Part shown: positions 24,189 through 31,245 of the stretch, in pieces | Position numbering within the stretch: position 1 is the first letter of the stretch | How the letters are laid out: each line of letters starts with the position of its first letter | Notes under the pieces: generated by a model | The model's database searches: none | Told to the model about the DNA's origin: nothing | What the model saw: only the letters and a program-made list of their open reading frames with translations | DNA from: Acidobacteriaceae bacterium | GTDB lineage: Bacteria; Acidobacteriota; Terriglobia; Terriglobales; Acidobacteriaceae | Reading direction: 5' to 3' | Length of the DNA stretch: 33,358 nt | Assembly: GCA_030037705.1 (NCBI GenBank) | Contig: JASHQE010000113.1 | Coordinates: 1-33,358 of the forward strand | Position numbers and translations under genes: made by a program

Positions 24189-25358
24189 TTTCGCCGCTTC
24201 TGCGTACACCCGCTGCGCGGCCTCGATTGCCTGTCCATAGACCACTGGCAGCTTCAGTGTGTCCTTCGCGATGTGTTCCATGGCGCCGAGCAAAGCGACG
24301 GTGTCGAGGTAGTCGAAGAAGCCGAGATGCGCCACGCGGAAGATCTTGCCCTGCATCTCGCCCTGTCCATTGGCGATGACCAGAGCAAAGCGCGACTTGA
24401 GCGCCTTCACCACCGCACCCGAATCCATGCCTTCCGGCACGGCAACGGCTGTGGCTGCAGCCGCGGGAGCCGTAGGCGCAAATAACGTGAAGCCAAGAGC
24501 CGTCAGACCGGCGCGCGTGGCGGCGGCGTTCACCTGCGCGTTGTTCACAAGCGCGATGCGGCCCTTTTCGAGATCGCCGCCCGCCTGCCCGGCGATGTAG
24601 TCAAGCGCCGCGCCGAGACCGGCCACCAACGCCACGGCCGGCGTGTACGCGCTCTCGCCCTTGACGGCGTTCTTCCGCTCCTTGCGGAGATCGAAGTAGT
24701 AACGCGGATTCTTAGTCGTCTCCATCGCCGCCCAGGCACGTTCACTCACGCTCAGATAGGCGAGGCCCGGTGGGATCATCACCGCCTTCTGCGAGCCGCC
24801 GATTAGCACGTCGATCCCCCAGCCATCCACGTCGAAGTGCGTCGTGCCGAGGCCGGTGATGCCGTCCACGATCAGCAGCGCCTGGCTGTTCGCTTCCTTG
24901 ATGAGCTTCGCAATCGCTTCGATATCGTGGCGCACGGCTGTTGAAGTCTCGGTGGCCTGCACGAACACAGCCTTATGCTCCGGCTTGAGCGCGGCGCGGA
25001 TTTGCGCGAGATTGAAGGTCTGTCCGTAGGGCGCGGTCACCACGTCCGGCTCGCAACCGAAGGCTTTTACCAAGCCGGTCCAGCGCTCGCCGAATTTGCC
25101 AGCCGTCAGCACCAGCACCCGGTCGCCCGGCGAGGTCAGGTTGGTCACCGCTGCCTCCATCGCACCGGTACCAGAGCTTGACAGCAGCAGCACATCGTTC
25201 TTGGTGCCGACGAATACCTTGAGCTGCGCCAACACCTTTTGAAACAAGGTGCGGAACTCTGCCGTGCGGTGATGGATGTCGGCCGCAGCCATGGCGAACT
25301 GGGCCGCCGGCAGCAGCGGGGTCGGACCGGGCGTATAAAGGCGGGTTTTGCGGATCAT
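24183..25358 (-). CDS. Class V aminotransferase (serine-pyruvate / alanine-glyoxylate type)
   Basis: A 391-residue PLP enzyme of the small-subunit hydrogenase/AGT branch of class V aminotransferases. It has the N-terminal YTPGPTPL motif, SSSGTGAMEA (phosphate-binding region), Asp165 in LIVDGITGLG and the PLP lysine Lys191 in GGSQKAVMIPPGLAY. GAGGG 6 bases before the ATG at 25358 supports this start. It is encoded just upstream of serA on the same strand. I infer that it serves the transamination step of serine synthesis in place of a classical SerC, or acts as a serine-pyruvate or serine-glyoxylate aminotransferase. Its last codons (CAG TGA) fall inside the heptad-repeat block. Confidence 0.88.
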   Translation of the reverse strand: MIRKTRLYTPGPTPLLPAAQFAMAAADIHHRTAEFRTLFQKVLAQLKVFVGTKNDVLLLSSSGTGAMEAAVTNLTSPGDRVLVLTAGKFGERWTGLVKAFGCEPDVVTAPYGQTFNLAQIRAALKPEHKAVFVQATETSTAVRHDIEAIAKLIKEANSQALLIVDGITGLGTTHFDVDGWGIDVLIGGSQKAVMIPPGLAYLSVSERAWAAMETTKNPRYYFDLRKERKNAVKGESAYTPAVALVAGLGAALDYIAGQAGGDLEKGRIALVNNAQVNAAATRAGLTALGFTLFAPTAPAAAATAVAVPEGMDSGAVVKALKSRFALVIANGQGEMQGKIFRVAHLGFFDYLDTVALLGAMEHIAKDTLKLPVVYGQAIEAAQRVYAEAAKQ

Positions 25359-25395
25359 TTTTTCCCTCGTTTGGACTGGCATTCTTCCAGTGCCG

Positions 25396-25424
25396 AAATC
25401 ACAGAATACACAAATTTGTGATTT
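25396..25424. promoter_or_regulatory. Candidate operator upstream of the aminotransferase gene
   Basis: AAATCACA (25396-25403) and TGTGATTT (25417-25424) form an inverted repeat. It partly overlaps the 12-bp perfect palindrome CACAAATTTGTG (25409-25420). The site lies 40-65 bases upstream of the aminotransferase start, in the AT-rich spacer shared with the divergent TfoX-domain gene. The regulator is unknown. Confidence 0.4.
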
Positions 25425-25556
25425 TTGTGAAATATCGCCAAAATTCCTTTAATTTTTCTGACCAAGGAACTCTTATGAGGCTGACGCAACACCTAAACTG
25501 CTCTAGCACAATGGCTTTATAGTGAAGCAGTCAGACGAATTCCGAGGGAGGAAAAC

Positions 25557-25886
25557 ATGGCGCGGGATAAGGGTCTGGAAGAGCTGCTCGCGAACGATCT
25601 TGCCGGAGTACGAGGGCTTACGCAAAAGGCCATGTTTGGCGGCATGGCATGGCTTCTGCACGGCAACCTCCTCCTGGGTGCCCGGCAAAACAGCCTGCTT
25701 GTCCGGCTTGGCAAGGACAGAGATGCCTGGGCGCTTAAGCAACCGGGCATCGAGCTGGCGATCATGGGAGGCCGGCCTATGAATGGCTGGGTCAGAGCGA
25801 ATGCAGATGTATACGGAAACGATGCCCTGCGCGCGAAGCTGCTTGAGGGGGCGCTTGCCTTCAACCGCACTCTCCCGAAGAAGTAG
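25557..25886 (+). CDS. TfoX N-terminal domain protein
   Basis: A 109-residue protein consisting of a TfoX/Sxy N-terminal domain only: TQKAMFGGMAWLLHGNLLLGARQNSLLVRL is the recognisable core, followed by IMGGRPMNGWVRANAD. The full-length competence regulator Sxy/TfoX also has a C-terminal domain, which is absent here; single-domain members are widespread and uncharacterised. GGGAGGA stands a few bases before the ATG. It is divergent from the aminotransferase gene and is followed by the yqeY-like gene 133 bases downstream on the same strand. A role in DNA uptake should not be assumed. Confidence 0.82.
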   Translation: MARDKGLEELLANDLAGVRGLTQKAMFGGMAWLLHGNLLLGARQNSLLVRLGKDRDAWALKQPGIELAIMGGRPMNGWVRANADVYGNDALRAKLLEGALAFNRTLPKK

Positions 25887-26019
25887 GGGGTCAAGATCCA
25901 AATTTAAGCCCCTAAACTCGATACAATTTGCCTCGATACAATTGAACTGGGCCAGTCTCGCCTCAGCGGGTATTGGCTTTGCCAGCCTTTCAGCTGGAAG
26001 CTAGGAGCTTAAAAAGAAC

Positions 26020-26523
26020 ATGTCCGAAACAGGTACGCTCGAAGCCCTGATCAGCCAACAGATTGTCACGGCCATGAAGGCCCGTGACGCGGAGCGGGCC
26101 GGCACGTTGCGTATGATCAAGGCCGCTCTGATGAACAAAACCATCGAGAAGCGCGCGGCGCAAAAACAGATCGAAGCGGCCCTGACCCAGCAGGAATCCG
26201 AGCAGGTGCTGGCTACCATGATCAAGCAGCGGCGCGACTCGATCGAGCAGTTCACCAAGGGCAACCGGCCGGAGTTGGCGGCGAAAGAGGCTGCGGAGAT
26301 CGTGATTATTGAGGAGTTTTTACCCAAAGCGCTCGACGAGGCTGGACTTGCAGCGCTGGTGCAGGAAGCCATCGCGGAGCTTACCGCTTCCACCGGCCAG
26401 AAACCTGGACCGAAGGAGATGGGCGCGGCGATGAAGACCGTGCAGGCCAAGCTGCAGGTTGCCGGCGTGCGCGCCGAGGGACGCGTGGTGAGCGAGTTGG
26501 TGAAGAAGGCGCTGGCGGGTTGA
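26020..26523 (+). CDS. yqeY: GatB/YqeY domain-containing protein
   Basis: A 167-residue YqeY-family protein. It has the N-terminal helical domain (AMKARDAERAGTLRMIKAALMNKTIEKR, then QRRDSIEQFTKGNRPELAAKE) and the C-terminal domain resembling the tail of GatB (EIVIIEEFLPKALDEAGLAALVQEAI and GPKEMGAAMKTVQAKL). The family is stand-alone and often lies near dnaG/rpoD or rpsU; a tRNA-related role has been suggested but is not established. AGGAG lies about 13 bases before the ATG, which is distant. Length is normal. Confidence 0.9.
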   Translation: MSETGTLEALISQQIVTAMKARDAERAGTLRMIKAALMNKTIEKRAAQKQIEAALTQQESEQVLATMIKQRRDSIEQFTKGNRPELAAKEAAEIVIIEEFLPKALDEAGLAALVQEAIAELTASTGQKPGPKEMGAAMKTVQAKLQVAGVRAEGRVVSELVKKALAG

Positions 26524-26752
26524 CCGCTTACTCTTTCTCAAGGCAAAGAATTTACAGGGCCGTCATAGGTCGAAGCAAAGACTGACGTTATAAAGATCTT
26601 CAGGCCTTTCGTGTTGCTTGCCGAAACTATTCCCGGGAACCAGGGTCGGAGGAAATAACCCTCCCCCGGAGCGACCAGGTTCGCCGGTCGCGGGTCAGGC
26701 CGGAGGTCGGCAAAGCGCAGCCCCAGATGCGGCACCTGCGGGGAGAACATCT

Positions 26753-28444
26753 ATGAATCGCGGCATCAATCAGCGCGTTCGGTGGACCGCCCGCTTTGCT
26801 CCTCCGGCCATCCAAGCCTCCAACTTCGGTAAAAACAGCTTCTTGAGCAACCGCAAAGTTCTATTGAGTTTGGCGGCGCTGGCGGCAGCGGCAGTTCAGC
26901 TGGCAGCGCAACAGCCATACGGATATGGCGCGTACGGCGCTTACTCAAGCCAGTATCCAGTTCCAGCGTCGCAATATAACTATGCGCAGCCGCAATACCA
27001 GCAGCCGCAGTACGCACAACCGCAATATGCGCAACCACAATATAGCCAGCCACAATACGCGCAGCCCCAGTATCAGCAACCGCAGTATGCGCAGCAGCCA
27101 GCGCCCGCTCCACAGCAGGCTTATGGCGATCAGGGAGCACCGGACCTCGCAGAGCCGCAGAGCGCACCCGCGCAGCAGCCATTAAGTGCGGGCGATCTCG
27201 AGCAGCTTCTGGCGCCCATCGCGCTCTATCCTGACAATCTGCTGGCCCAGATTCTCGCGGCATCGACGTATCCTGCGCAGGTGGCCGCAGCCGACCAGTG
27301 GGCGAACAACATGCGGGCGCAGGGCTACGGGTCGCCGGACCAGATTGCCGCCGGTGCGCAGGCGCAGGGCGGTTGGGATCCAAGCGTGAAGGCGCTGACC
27401 GCGTTTCCGCAGGTGCTGGACATGATGAACCAGAACCTCGAGTGGACCACTGCCCTGGGCAACGCCTACTATAACCAGCCGCAGGACGTGATGCAGACCG
27501 TGCAGGTGCTACGCCAGCGCGCGGAGCAGGCGGGCAACCTGCAGACCACGCCGCAGCAAGACGTGACCGACAATCAGGGTTACATCGATGTTGCGCCGGC
27601 GAATCCGGAGGTAGTCTATGTGCCGGCCTACAATCCCTGGTACGCCTACGGCGCACCCTTAGCGCCCTATCCGGGCTTTTCCTTTGTGGGCGCGCTGGGC
27701 TCGTTCTTCGGAGTGGGAATCCGGTTTGGCGGGGGCATTGCCATGGCGGCGTTCGAGCGCATGCCATTCGGATGGATGGGCTGGGGCCTGAGCTGGCTCA
27801 CGCACTCGATCTTCTTCAATCATTCGCCGTACTTTACGCACAGCACCACGGTGGCCGATTGGGGTTTTCCGCATGGCGGGCAGCGCGTCTTCGGCTACCG
27901 TGAAGGCGGCCACGGACTGCCGGGCAACGGCTACCACACGCCCCTACCGATGAATCATTACGGCAATGGGTATGGGTCGGCGCGCGGATACGGCTATACG
28001 CATCCCGAGCCCCCTAGGCAATTGGAAAATAACCACATACCGCAGCCGCAAGCCTACGCGAGCCGGCCTCAGAACTATGCGCGTCCTGCGTACAATTACG
28101 GCGATACGTACCGGCCGCCGGTACAAAATTATGGCAGCCGGCCTGGAATGGCCTATACTAGCCCATACCAGGGCTACCGGACTCCGACCTATAGAGAACC
28201 GGCTTACCGGGCTCCGGAAGTCAGTGCTTCACGCGGATATTCCACGCGCGGCAACGAGGCGTATGGCGATTTCGCTCGCAATGAGCATTCCGGCGGGTTC
28301 CATCCCTTCGGCAGCGGCCATGGGTCTGGCGGTTTCGAGAGTCGCGCCCCGAAGAGCTTCGGCGGAGGTCATGCGCCCAAGAGTTTTGGTCACGAAAAAG
28401 CCCCGAAGGAGAGCCACTCCGGCGGGCACGGACACTGGCATTAA
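26753..28444 (+). CDS. DUF3300 domain-containing exported protein with pentapeptide repeats
   Basis: A 563-residue protein. The ATG at 26753 has GGGGAGA 8 bases upstream; the open frame to 26618 is less likely. A long basic N-region leads to a hydrophobic core (KVLLSLAALAAAAVQLAAQ), probably a signal peptide. Next comes a Gln/Pro/Tyr repeat of five residues (xQPQY). The DUF3300 domain follows with LSAGDLEQLLAPIALYPDNLLAQILAASTYP and ends near EVVYVPAYNPWYAYG. A Gly-rich hydrophobic stretch (FVGALGSFFGVGIRFGGGIAMAAF) precedes a long Tyr/Gly/Pro/His-rich tail ending in GHWH. Function unknown. Tail composition suggests an envelope or surface role, which is inference. Confidence 0.82.
   Translation: MNRGINQRVRWTARFAPPAIQASNFGKNSFLSNRKVLLSLAALAAAAVQLAAQQPYGYGAYGAYSSQYPVPASQYNYAQPQYQQPQYAQPQYAQPQYSQPQYAQPQYQQPQYAQQPAPAPQQAYGDQGAPDLAEPQSAPAQQPLSAGDLEQLLAPIALYPDNLLAQILAASTYPAQVAAADQWANNMRAQGYGSPDQIAAGAQAQGGWDPSVKALTAFPQVLDMMNQNLEWTTALGNAYYNQPQDVMQTVQVLRQRAEQAGNLQTTPQQDVTDNQGYIDVAPANPEVVYVPAYNPWYAYGAPLAPYPGFSFVGALGSFFGVGIRFGGGIAMAAFERMPFGWMGWGLSWLTHSIFFNHSPYFTHSTTVADWGFPHGGQRVFGYREGGHGLPGNGYHTPLPMNHYGNGYGSARGYGYTHPEPPRQLENNHIPQPQAYASRPQNYARPAYNYGDTYRPPVQNYGSRPGMAYTSPYQGYRTPTYREPAYRAPEVSASRGYSTRGNEAYGDFARNEHSGGFHPFGSGHGSGGFESRAPKSFGGGHAPKSFGHEKAPKESHSGGHGHWH
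26984..27088 (+). repeat. In-frame 15-bp tandem repeat encoding xQPQY
   Basis: Seven consecutive 15-base units encode AQPQY, QQPQY, AQPQY, AQPQY, SQPQY, AQPQY and QQPQY. An eighth, decayed unit (AQQPA) follows. Codons vary between units (CCG/CCA/CCC, CAA/CAG, TAC/TAT), so the array is not a very recent expansion. Confidence 0.9.
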
Positions 28445-28522
28445 ACTGTATCTTTAACCGCGCATGCGCGCGACTGGCTGTCTGATTTGTCTCCTTGGCT
28501 CGACCTTTTTAAGGAGAACCTC

Positions 28523-28777
28523 GTGACAAACTCCACGCTTGTTGGGAGAATCGCGCATCGCCGCGCAAAGAACCAGTGGCTTCTTCAATTAAGGTTGACC
28601 TTCTCCACGGCCGCCGCTGTCTTTTTCCTGGCCGAGTCAATGAATGCAAATTTCCTGCGGCCGGCAGATGCATCCCAGACCATCTTCGTTCACGCCTGCG
28701 TCGCGCTCTTCGGCCTGGTATGGCTTGTTCAGACTTTTGTGCTGATTGGGCAACTCTACCGCGAGGATTTGAAATAA
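28523..28777 (+). CDS. Small membrane protein, unknown function
   Basis: An 84-residue protein starting at a GTG (28523) with AAGGAG 6 bases upstream. The frame is open from a TTG at 28487 but that start lacks a site. It begins MTNSTLVGRIAHRRAKNQWLLQLR. Two membrane helices are likely: about 26-42 (TFSTAAAVFFLAESM) and about 55-77 (HACVALFGLVWLVQTFVLIGQL). The N-terminus is basic. I do not recognise a family. It lies 78 bases after the DUF3300 gene and converges on the PadR gene. Confidence 0.65.
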   Translation: MTNSTLVGRIAHRRAKNQWLLQLRLTFSTAAAVFFLAESMNANFLRPADASQTIFVHACVALFGLVWLVQTFVLIGQLYREDLK

Positions 28778-28801
28778 CTCTCTCCTTCGCATAACTCATT
28801 C

Positions 28802-29131
28802 TCATGCATCCGCGATCTTTCGCGGATGCGCATCGTGCAGTTCGCGGTGGAGTTCATCCACTTTGGCCCTGGCTTTGTCCAGGGCCTTTTTGCCGGCAGA
28901 AGTGATTTTGTAGAACCGCCGCCGGCGCCCTCTCACATTTTCGAAGAATGACTTGAGCAGGCCGGCGCGCTCCAATCCATGGAGGAGCGGGTATAAAGTG
29001 CCCGGCCCAATGCGATAACCGTGATGCGCCAGTTCCTCCATCATCGCCAGGCCAAAGATCGGCTCATGCTGCGCGTGCAGGAGCACGTGCATGCGGATGA
29101 GGCCGTAATAGAGTTCTCGCGCGTGATTCAT
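28802..29131 (-). CDS. PadR family transcriptional regulator
   Basis: A 109-residue PadR-type repressor. From the ATG at 29131 it reads MNHARELYYGLIRMHVLLHAQ, followed by the winged helix (EPIFGLAMMEELAHHGYRIGPGTLYPLLHGLERAGLL, then GRRRRFYKITSAGKKALDKA) and a short C-terminal dimerisation helix. The frame extends to 29254, but those residues are not PadR-like and cover the promoter. No Shine-Dalgarno sequence is seen, and a -10-like TATATT ends 10 bases before the ATG, so the mRNA may be leaderless. It is divergent from a three-gene envelope cluster and shares an operator-like palindrome with it. Confidence 0.9.
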   Translation of the reverse strand: MNHARELYYGLIRMHVLLHAQHEPIFGLAMMEELAHHGYRIGPGTLYPLLHGLERAGLLKSFFENVRGRRRRFYKITSAGKKALDKARAKVDELHRELHDAHPRKIADA

Positions 29132-29141
29132 GCCAAGATTT

Positions 29142-29170
29142 AATATAGCGCCAGCTTGCTTATTATCGAA
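29142..29170 (-). promoter_or_regulatory. Predicted promoter of the padR-type gene
   Basis: Read on the minus strand: -35 TTCGAT (29170-29165), a 17-base spacer and -10 TATATT (29147-29142). The -10 matches the consensus at 5 of 6 positions and the -35 at 3 of 6. The predicted start would fall at or next to the ATG at 29131, giving little or no leader. The palindrome at 29164-29178 covers the -35 box. Confidence 0.5.
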
Positions 29171-29184
29171 CTTCGATATATAGT
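29156..29184 (+). promoter_or_regulatory. Predicted promoter of the divergent envelope cluster
   Basis: Plus strand: -35 TTGCTT (29156-29161), a 17-base spacer and -10 TATAGT (29179-29184, 5 of 6 to consensus). The palindrome at 29164-29178 fills the spacer exactly. AAAGG (29193-29197) follows before the ATG at 29211. Confidence 0.45.
29164..29178. promoter_or_regulatory. Candidate PadR operator
   Basis: TATCGAA-C-TTCGATA is a 15-bp perfect palindrome with a single central base. It sits 33 bases upstream of the PadR start and within both predicted divergent promoters. PadR proteins typically bind such palindromes and repress their own gene. Confidence 0.6.
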
Positions 29185-29210
29185 CGGTTGCGAAAGGCCG
29201 CTCCGGCGCG

Positions 29211-30095
29211 ATGTTCTCCGCAGGATTACCAACGAGGGCTTTGGGGCATCGCATCCGGTTCGTACTGCTGCTGATCGTTGTTTTCGGGACGATACGGTCA
29301 TGGGCGCAGGGACCGCCGTACCAGACGGACGATCCCGTTCCGGTGGACCTGCATCACTATGAGTTTTATGTCTTCGGCGGCGTAGACGGGACGACGGCCG
29401 AGATCGATTCCACGGGTCCGGCGTTTGAGTTCAACTGGGGCGCGATTCCGCGCGCTCAGATTCATGTGATTTTGCCGTGGGGCGTGGTCGCGCCGTCGAA
29501 CAATCCGGTTTACCTGCCGGGCGGAACGGGACCGACCCACTTCGGGCTCACTGACATGGAACTCGGCGCAAAAATCGCATGGATCAAAGAAGGCAAACGC
29601 ATGCCGCAGATCGGCAGTTTCACGATGTTCGAGATGCCGACAGGTAACTACGGCAAGGGCCTTGGCGTGGGCAAGGTCTGGTACAAACTGCCTCTTTGGC
29701 TGCAGAAGAATGAGGGCAAGTGGCTCTTCGATGGTGGCGGAGGGTATCAGGTAGTGCCGCAGACCGGCTATCGAAATTTTCCGTATACGGGCTGGCTGGT
29801 GAAGCGCGAACTTAGCGAACAGTGGGAGTTGGGAACAGAGGTCTTTGCCCATGGGCGCGAGGGGTATGCGGCCGCGCAGACTGAAGCATCGACAATGATC
29901 GATGTGGGTGGCTATTACCACTTCAAGAAAAATCCGAACAAACAATTTCTATTCTGCTACGGCCACTCAATTGCGGGCCAAACCGAAAACTACGCGTATG
30001 TGGGGATGTATTGGACCTGGGGCAAAGACGATAAAGACAAGAACAATGCGCGCAATTTTTTCTTGTCTGGACCCGCAACAGATCGCGGATTGTAG
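29211..30095 (+). CDS. Putative outer-membrane beta-barrel protein
   Basis: A 294-residue protein with a signal peptide (IRFVLLLIVVFGTIRSWAQ, cleavage at about residue 33). The body has alternating hydrophobic strands and aromatic girdle residues, for example HHYEFYVFGGVDG, AQIHVILPWGVV, FGLTDMELGAKIAWI, IGSFTMFEMPTGNYG, WLFDGGGGYQVV, QWELGTEVFAH and ENYAYVGMYWTWG. The pattern resembles outer-membrane transporters of the phenol-degradation MetA-like type, but I cannot assign a family firmly. It ends without a terminal aromatic. It is the first of three plus-strand genes (23-base gap to the next) and is probably PadR-controlled. The start is the ATG at 29211; a TTG at 29241 would give a shorter signal peptide. 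Confidence 0.7.
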   Translation: MFSAGLPTRALGHRIRFVLLLIVVFGTIRSWAQGPPYQTDDPVPVDLHHYEFYVFGGVDGTTAEIDSTGPAFEFNWGAIPRAQIHVILPWGVVAPSNNPVYLPGGTGPTHFGLTDMELGAKIAWIKEGKRMPQIGSFTMFEMPTGNYGKGLGVGKVWYKLPLWLQKNEGKWLFDGGGGYQVVPQTGYRNFPYTGWLVKRELSEQWELGTEVFAHGREGYAAAQTEASTMIDVGGYYHFKKNPNKQFLFCYGHSIAGQTENYAYVGMYWTWGKDDKDKNNARNFFLSGPATDRGL

Positions 30096-30118
30096 ATGCA
30101 CCGAAAAGGACTCGACCG

Positions 30119-30685
30119 ATGGAAATCACGACGCGAAGTCTCTGGACCCTGATTCATGGCATGGGATTCGGCGCGCTCTATCTGCTGGCATGTTCGGGCG
30201 CGCTTGTGGAGCTCTACCGGCGCTATGCGCCAGCAGCAGGAGATGTCATCTCCGCGTGCGACGAATCGTTCCTGCGCATCTATCTCGTCGTCATGGCCGC
30301 GCTGGCATGGCTGACCGTGCTCACTGGCGCCTACATCATCTATCCGTGGTATCGTGCCGTGCCGCCCGCGGGAACGACAAACCTGACGGCTTTTCCGCAG
30401 CGGTTGCTGATGGCCAACCCTTCGACGGTCGCGTGGCACTCGCTGGGCATGGAGTGGAAAGAGCACGTGGCCTGGCTCGCGCCCATCTCGATGACCATGG
30501 CCGCAGGCGTGATGATGCAATATGGCCGCGATCTCAAGAAGCATCCTCAACTGCGCGCGGTTGTGCTGAGCTTTATGTGGATCTCATTGCTCGCGGCGGG
30601 CGTGGCCGGTTTCTTCGGTGCAATGCTCAACAAGAACGCGCCGGTTGAAGGCGGCCCGACCATCCGCCTGATGCACGGAGAGTAG
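30119..30685 (+). CDS. Four-helix membrane protein, unknown function
   Basis: A 188-residue integral membrane protein. Helices lie at about 8-34 (LWTLIHGMGFGALYLLACSGALVELY), 50-78, 116-135 and 146-169. Histidines lie at 13, 106, 116, 141 and 186; those near helix ends could bind heme as in small cytochrome-b-like proteins, but this is speculation. AAGGA 8 bases upstream supports the ATG. The next gene starts 2 bases after its stop codon, so the two are translated from one message and probably function together. I do not recognise the family. Confidence 0.75.
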   Translation: MEITTRSLWTLIHGMGFGALYLLACSGALVELYRRYAPAAGDVISACDESFLRIYLVVMAALAWLTVLTGAYIIYPWYRAVPPAGTTNLTAFPQRLLMANPSTVAWHSLGMEWKEHVAWLAPISMTMAAGVMMQYGRDLKKHPQLRAVVLSFMWISLLAAGVAGFFGAMLNKNAPVEGGPTIRLMHGE

Positions 30686-30687
30686 CC

Positions 30688-31053
30688 ATGGCTGGAGCCG
30701 TTACAGAAAAGAATCCCACAGGCGCAAACAGCGCGAGCGCTTCCCTTTCCAACGGTCCCGGCGCTGCGGCCGTGCTCGCAGCCGGTATCGGCGCGTTTAT
30801 GGTAGGTCTCTTCGCCGTCCTTGCAGACAAGTCTGCCGCAATCAAGAGCCTGATGGTCTTTTCGAAGCCGACCGGACCGCTTTCGGGCGTAACCACAACG
30901 GCGATTGTGGTCTGGCTGACTGCGTGGGCCGTTCTTCATGTGCGCTGGCGCAGCAAAACTGTCGCGCTCGGAACGATCAATGTGGCTGCGCTGCTCCTCC
31001 TGGCGCTCGGGCTGCTGCTGACGTTTCCGCCGCTAGAGCAGTTCCCGAATTAA
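30688..31053 (+). CDS. Three-helix membrane protein ending inside a repeat element
   Basis: A 121-residue protein. A Ser/Ala/Asn-rich cytoplasmic start precedes three membrane helices at about 25-45 (AAAVLAAGIGAFMVGLFAVLA), 66-84 (GVTTTAIVVWLTAWAVLHV) and 93-113 (GTINVAALLLLALGLLLTF). Only 2 bases separate it from the upstream membrane-protein gene. Its last residues (EQFPN) and its TAA stop codon are encoded by the left inverted end of the MITE-like element at 31034, so the original C-terminus was probably replaced or trimmed. Function unknown. Confidence 0.72.
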   Translation: MAGAVTEKNPTGANSASASLSNGPGAAAVLAAGIGAFMVGLFAVLADKSAAIKSLMVFSKPTGPLSGVTTTAIVVWLTAWAVLHVRWRSKTVALGTINVAALLLLALGLLLTFPPLEQFPN

Positions 31054-31149
31054 TGTTGACTTTTTAAAAGTCGTGTAGGGGGCGTCCGCCGCGGCGGACG
31101 CCACTTCGCGGGCGTGCTTTCGGACTACACCCATTCGGGAACTGCTATA
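31034..31149. mobile_element. Second MITE-like element, nested inverted repeats
   Basis: AGCAGTTCCCGAAT (31037-31050) is the exact reverse complement of 31133-31146. The match continues outward with mismatches at two of the next positions, up to TA at 31034-31035 and 31048-31049 relative ends (left TA at 31034, right TA at 31148). Inside lie GACTTTT-T-AAAAGTC (31058-31072), a GTGTAG/CTACAC pair (31073-31078 with 31125-31130) and a 22-bp perfect GC-rich palindrome (31081-31102). No coding capacity. A TA at both borders would fit a TA-target element, but a clear longer target duplication is not seen. Confidence 0.65.
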
Positions 31150-31185
31150 GCCGAACTGCTGTAAGCAACTGGCTTCGCGTGCAGC

Positions 31186-31223
31186 AAAAAAATGCGCCGG
31201 AACCATGGGCGTGGCTCCGGCGC
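31186..31223 (-). terminator. Rho-independent terminator of the DUF4382-type lipoprotein gene
   Basis: Read on the minus strand, GCGCCGGA (31223-31216) pairs with TCCGGCGC (31201-31194) and is followed by ATTTTTTT (31193-31186). It lies 22 bases after the stop codon of the lipoprotein gene. Confidence 0.85.
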
Positions 31224-31245
31224 GTAAATGGCCCTTCTTCAAGTT

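Noticed and set aside
26984..27088. Short-period repeats considered as a CRISPR array
   Set aside because: The 15-base units are contiguous, in frame and without spacers.
26766..27767. 333-codon minus-strand frame opposite the DUF3300 gene
   Set aside because: Arg/Pro/Ser-rich shadow composition with no motif; its repeats mirror the xQPQY array.
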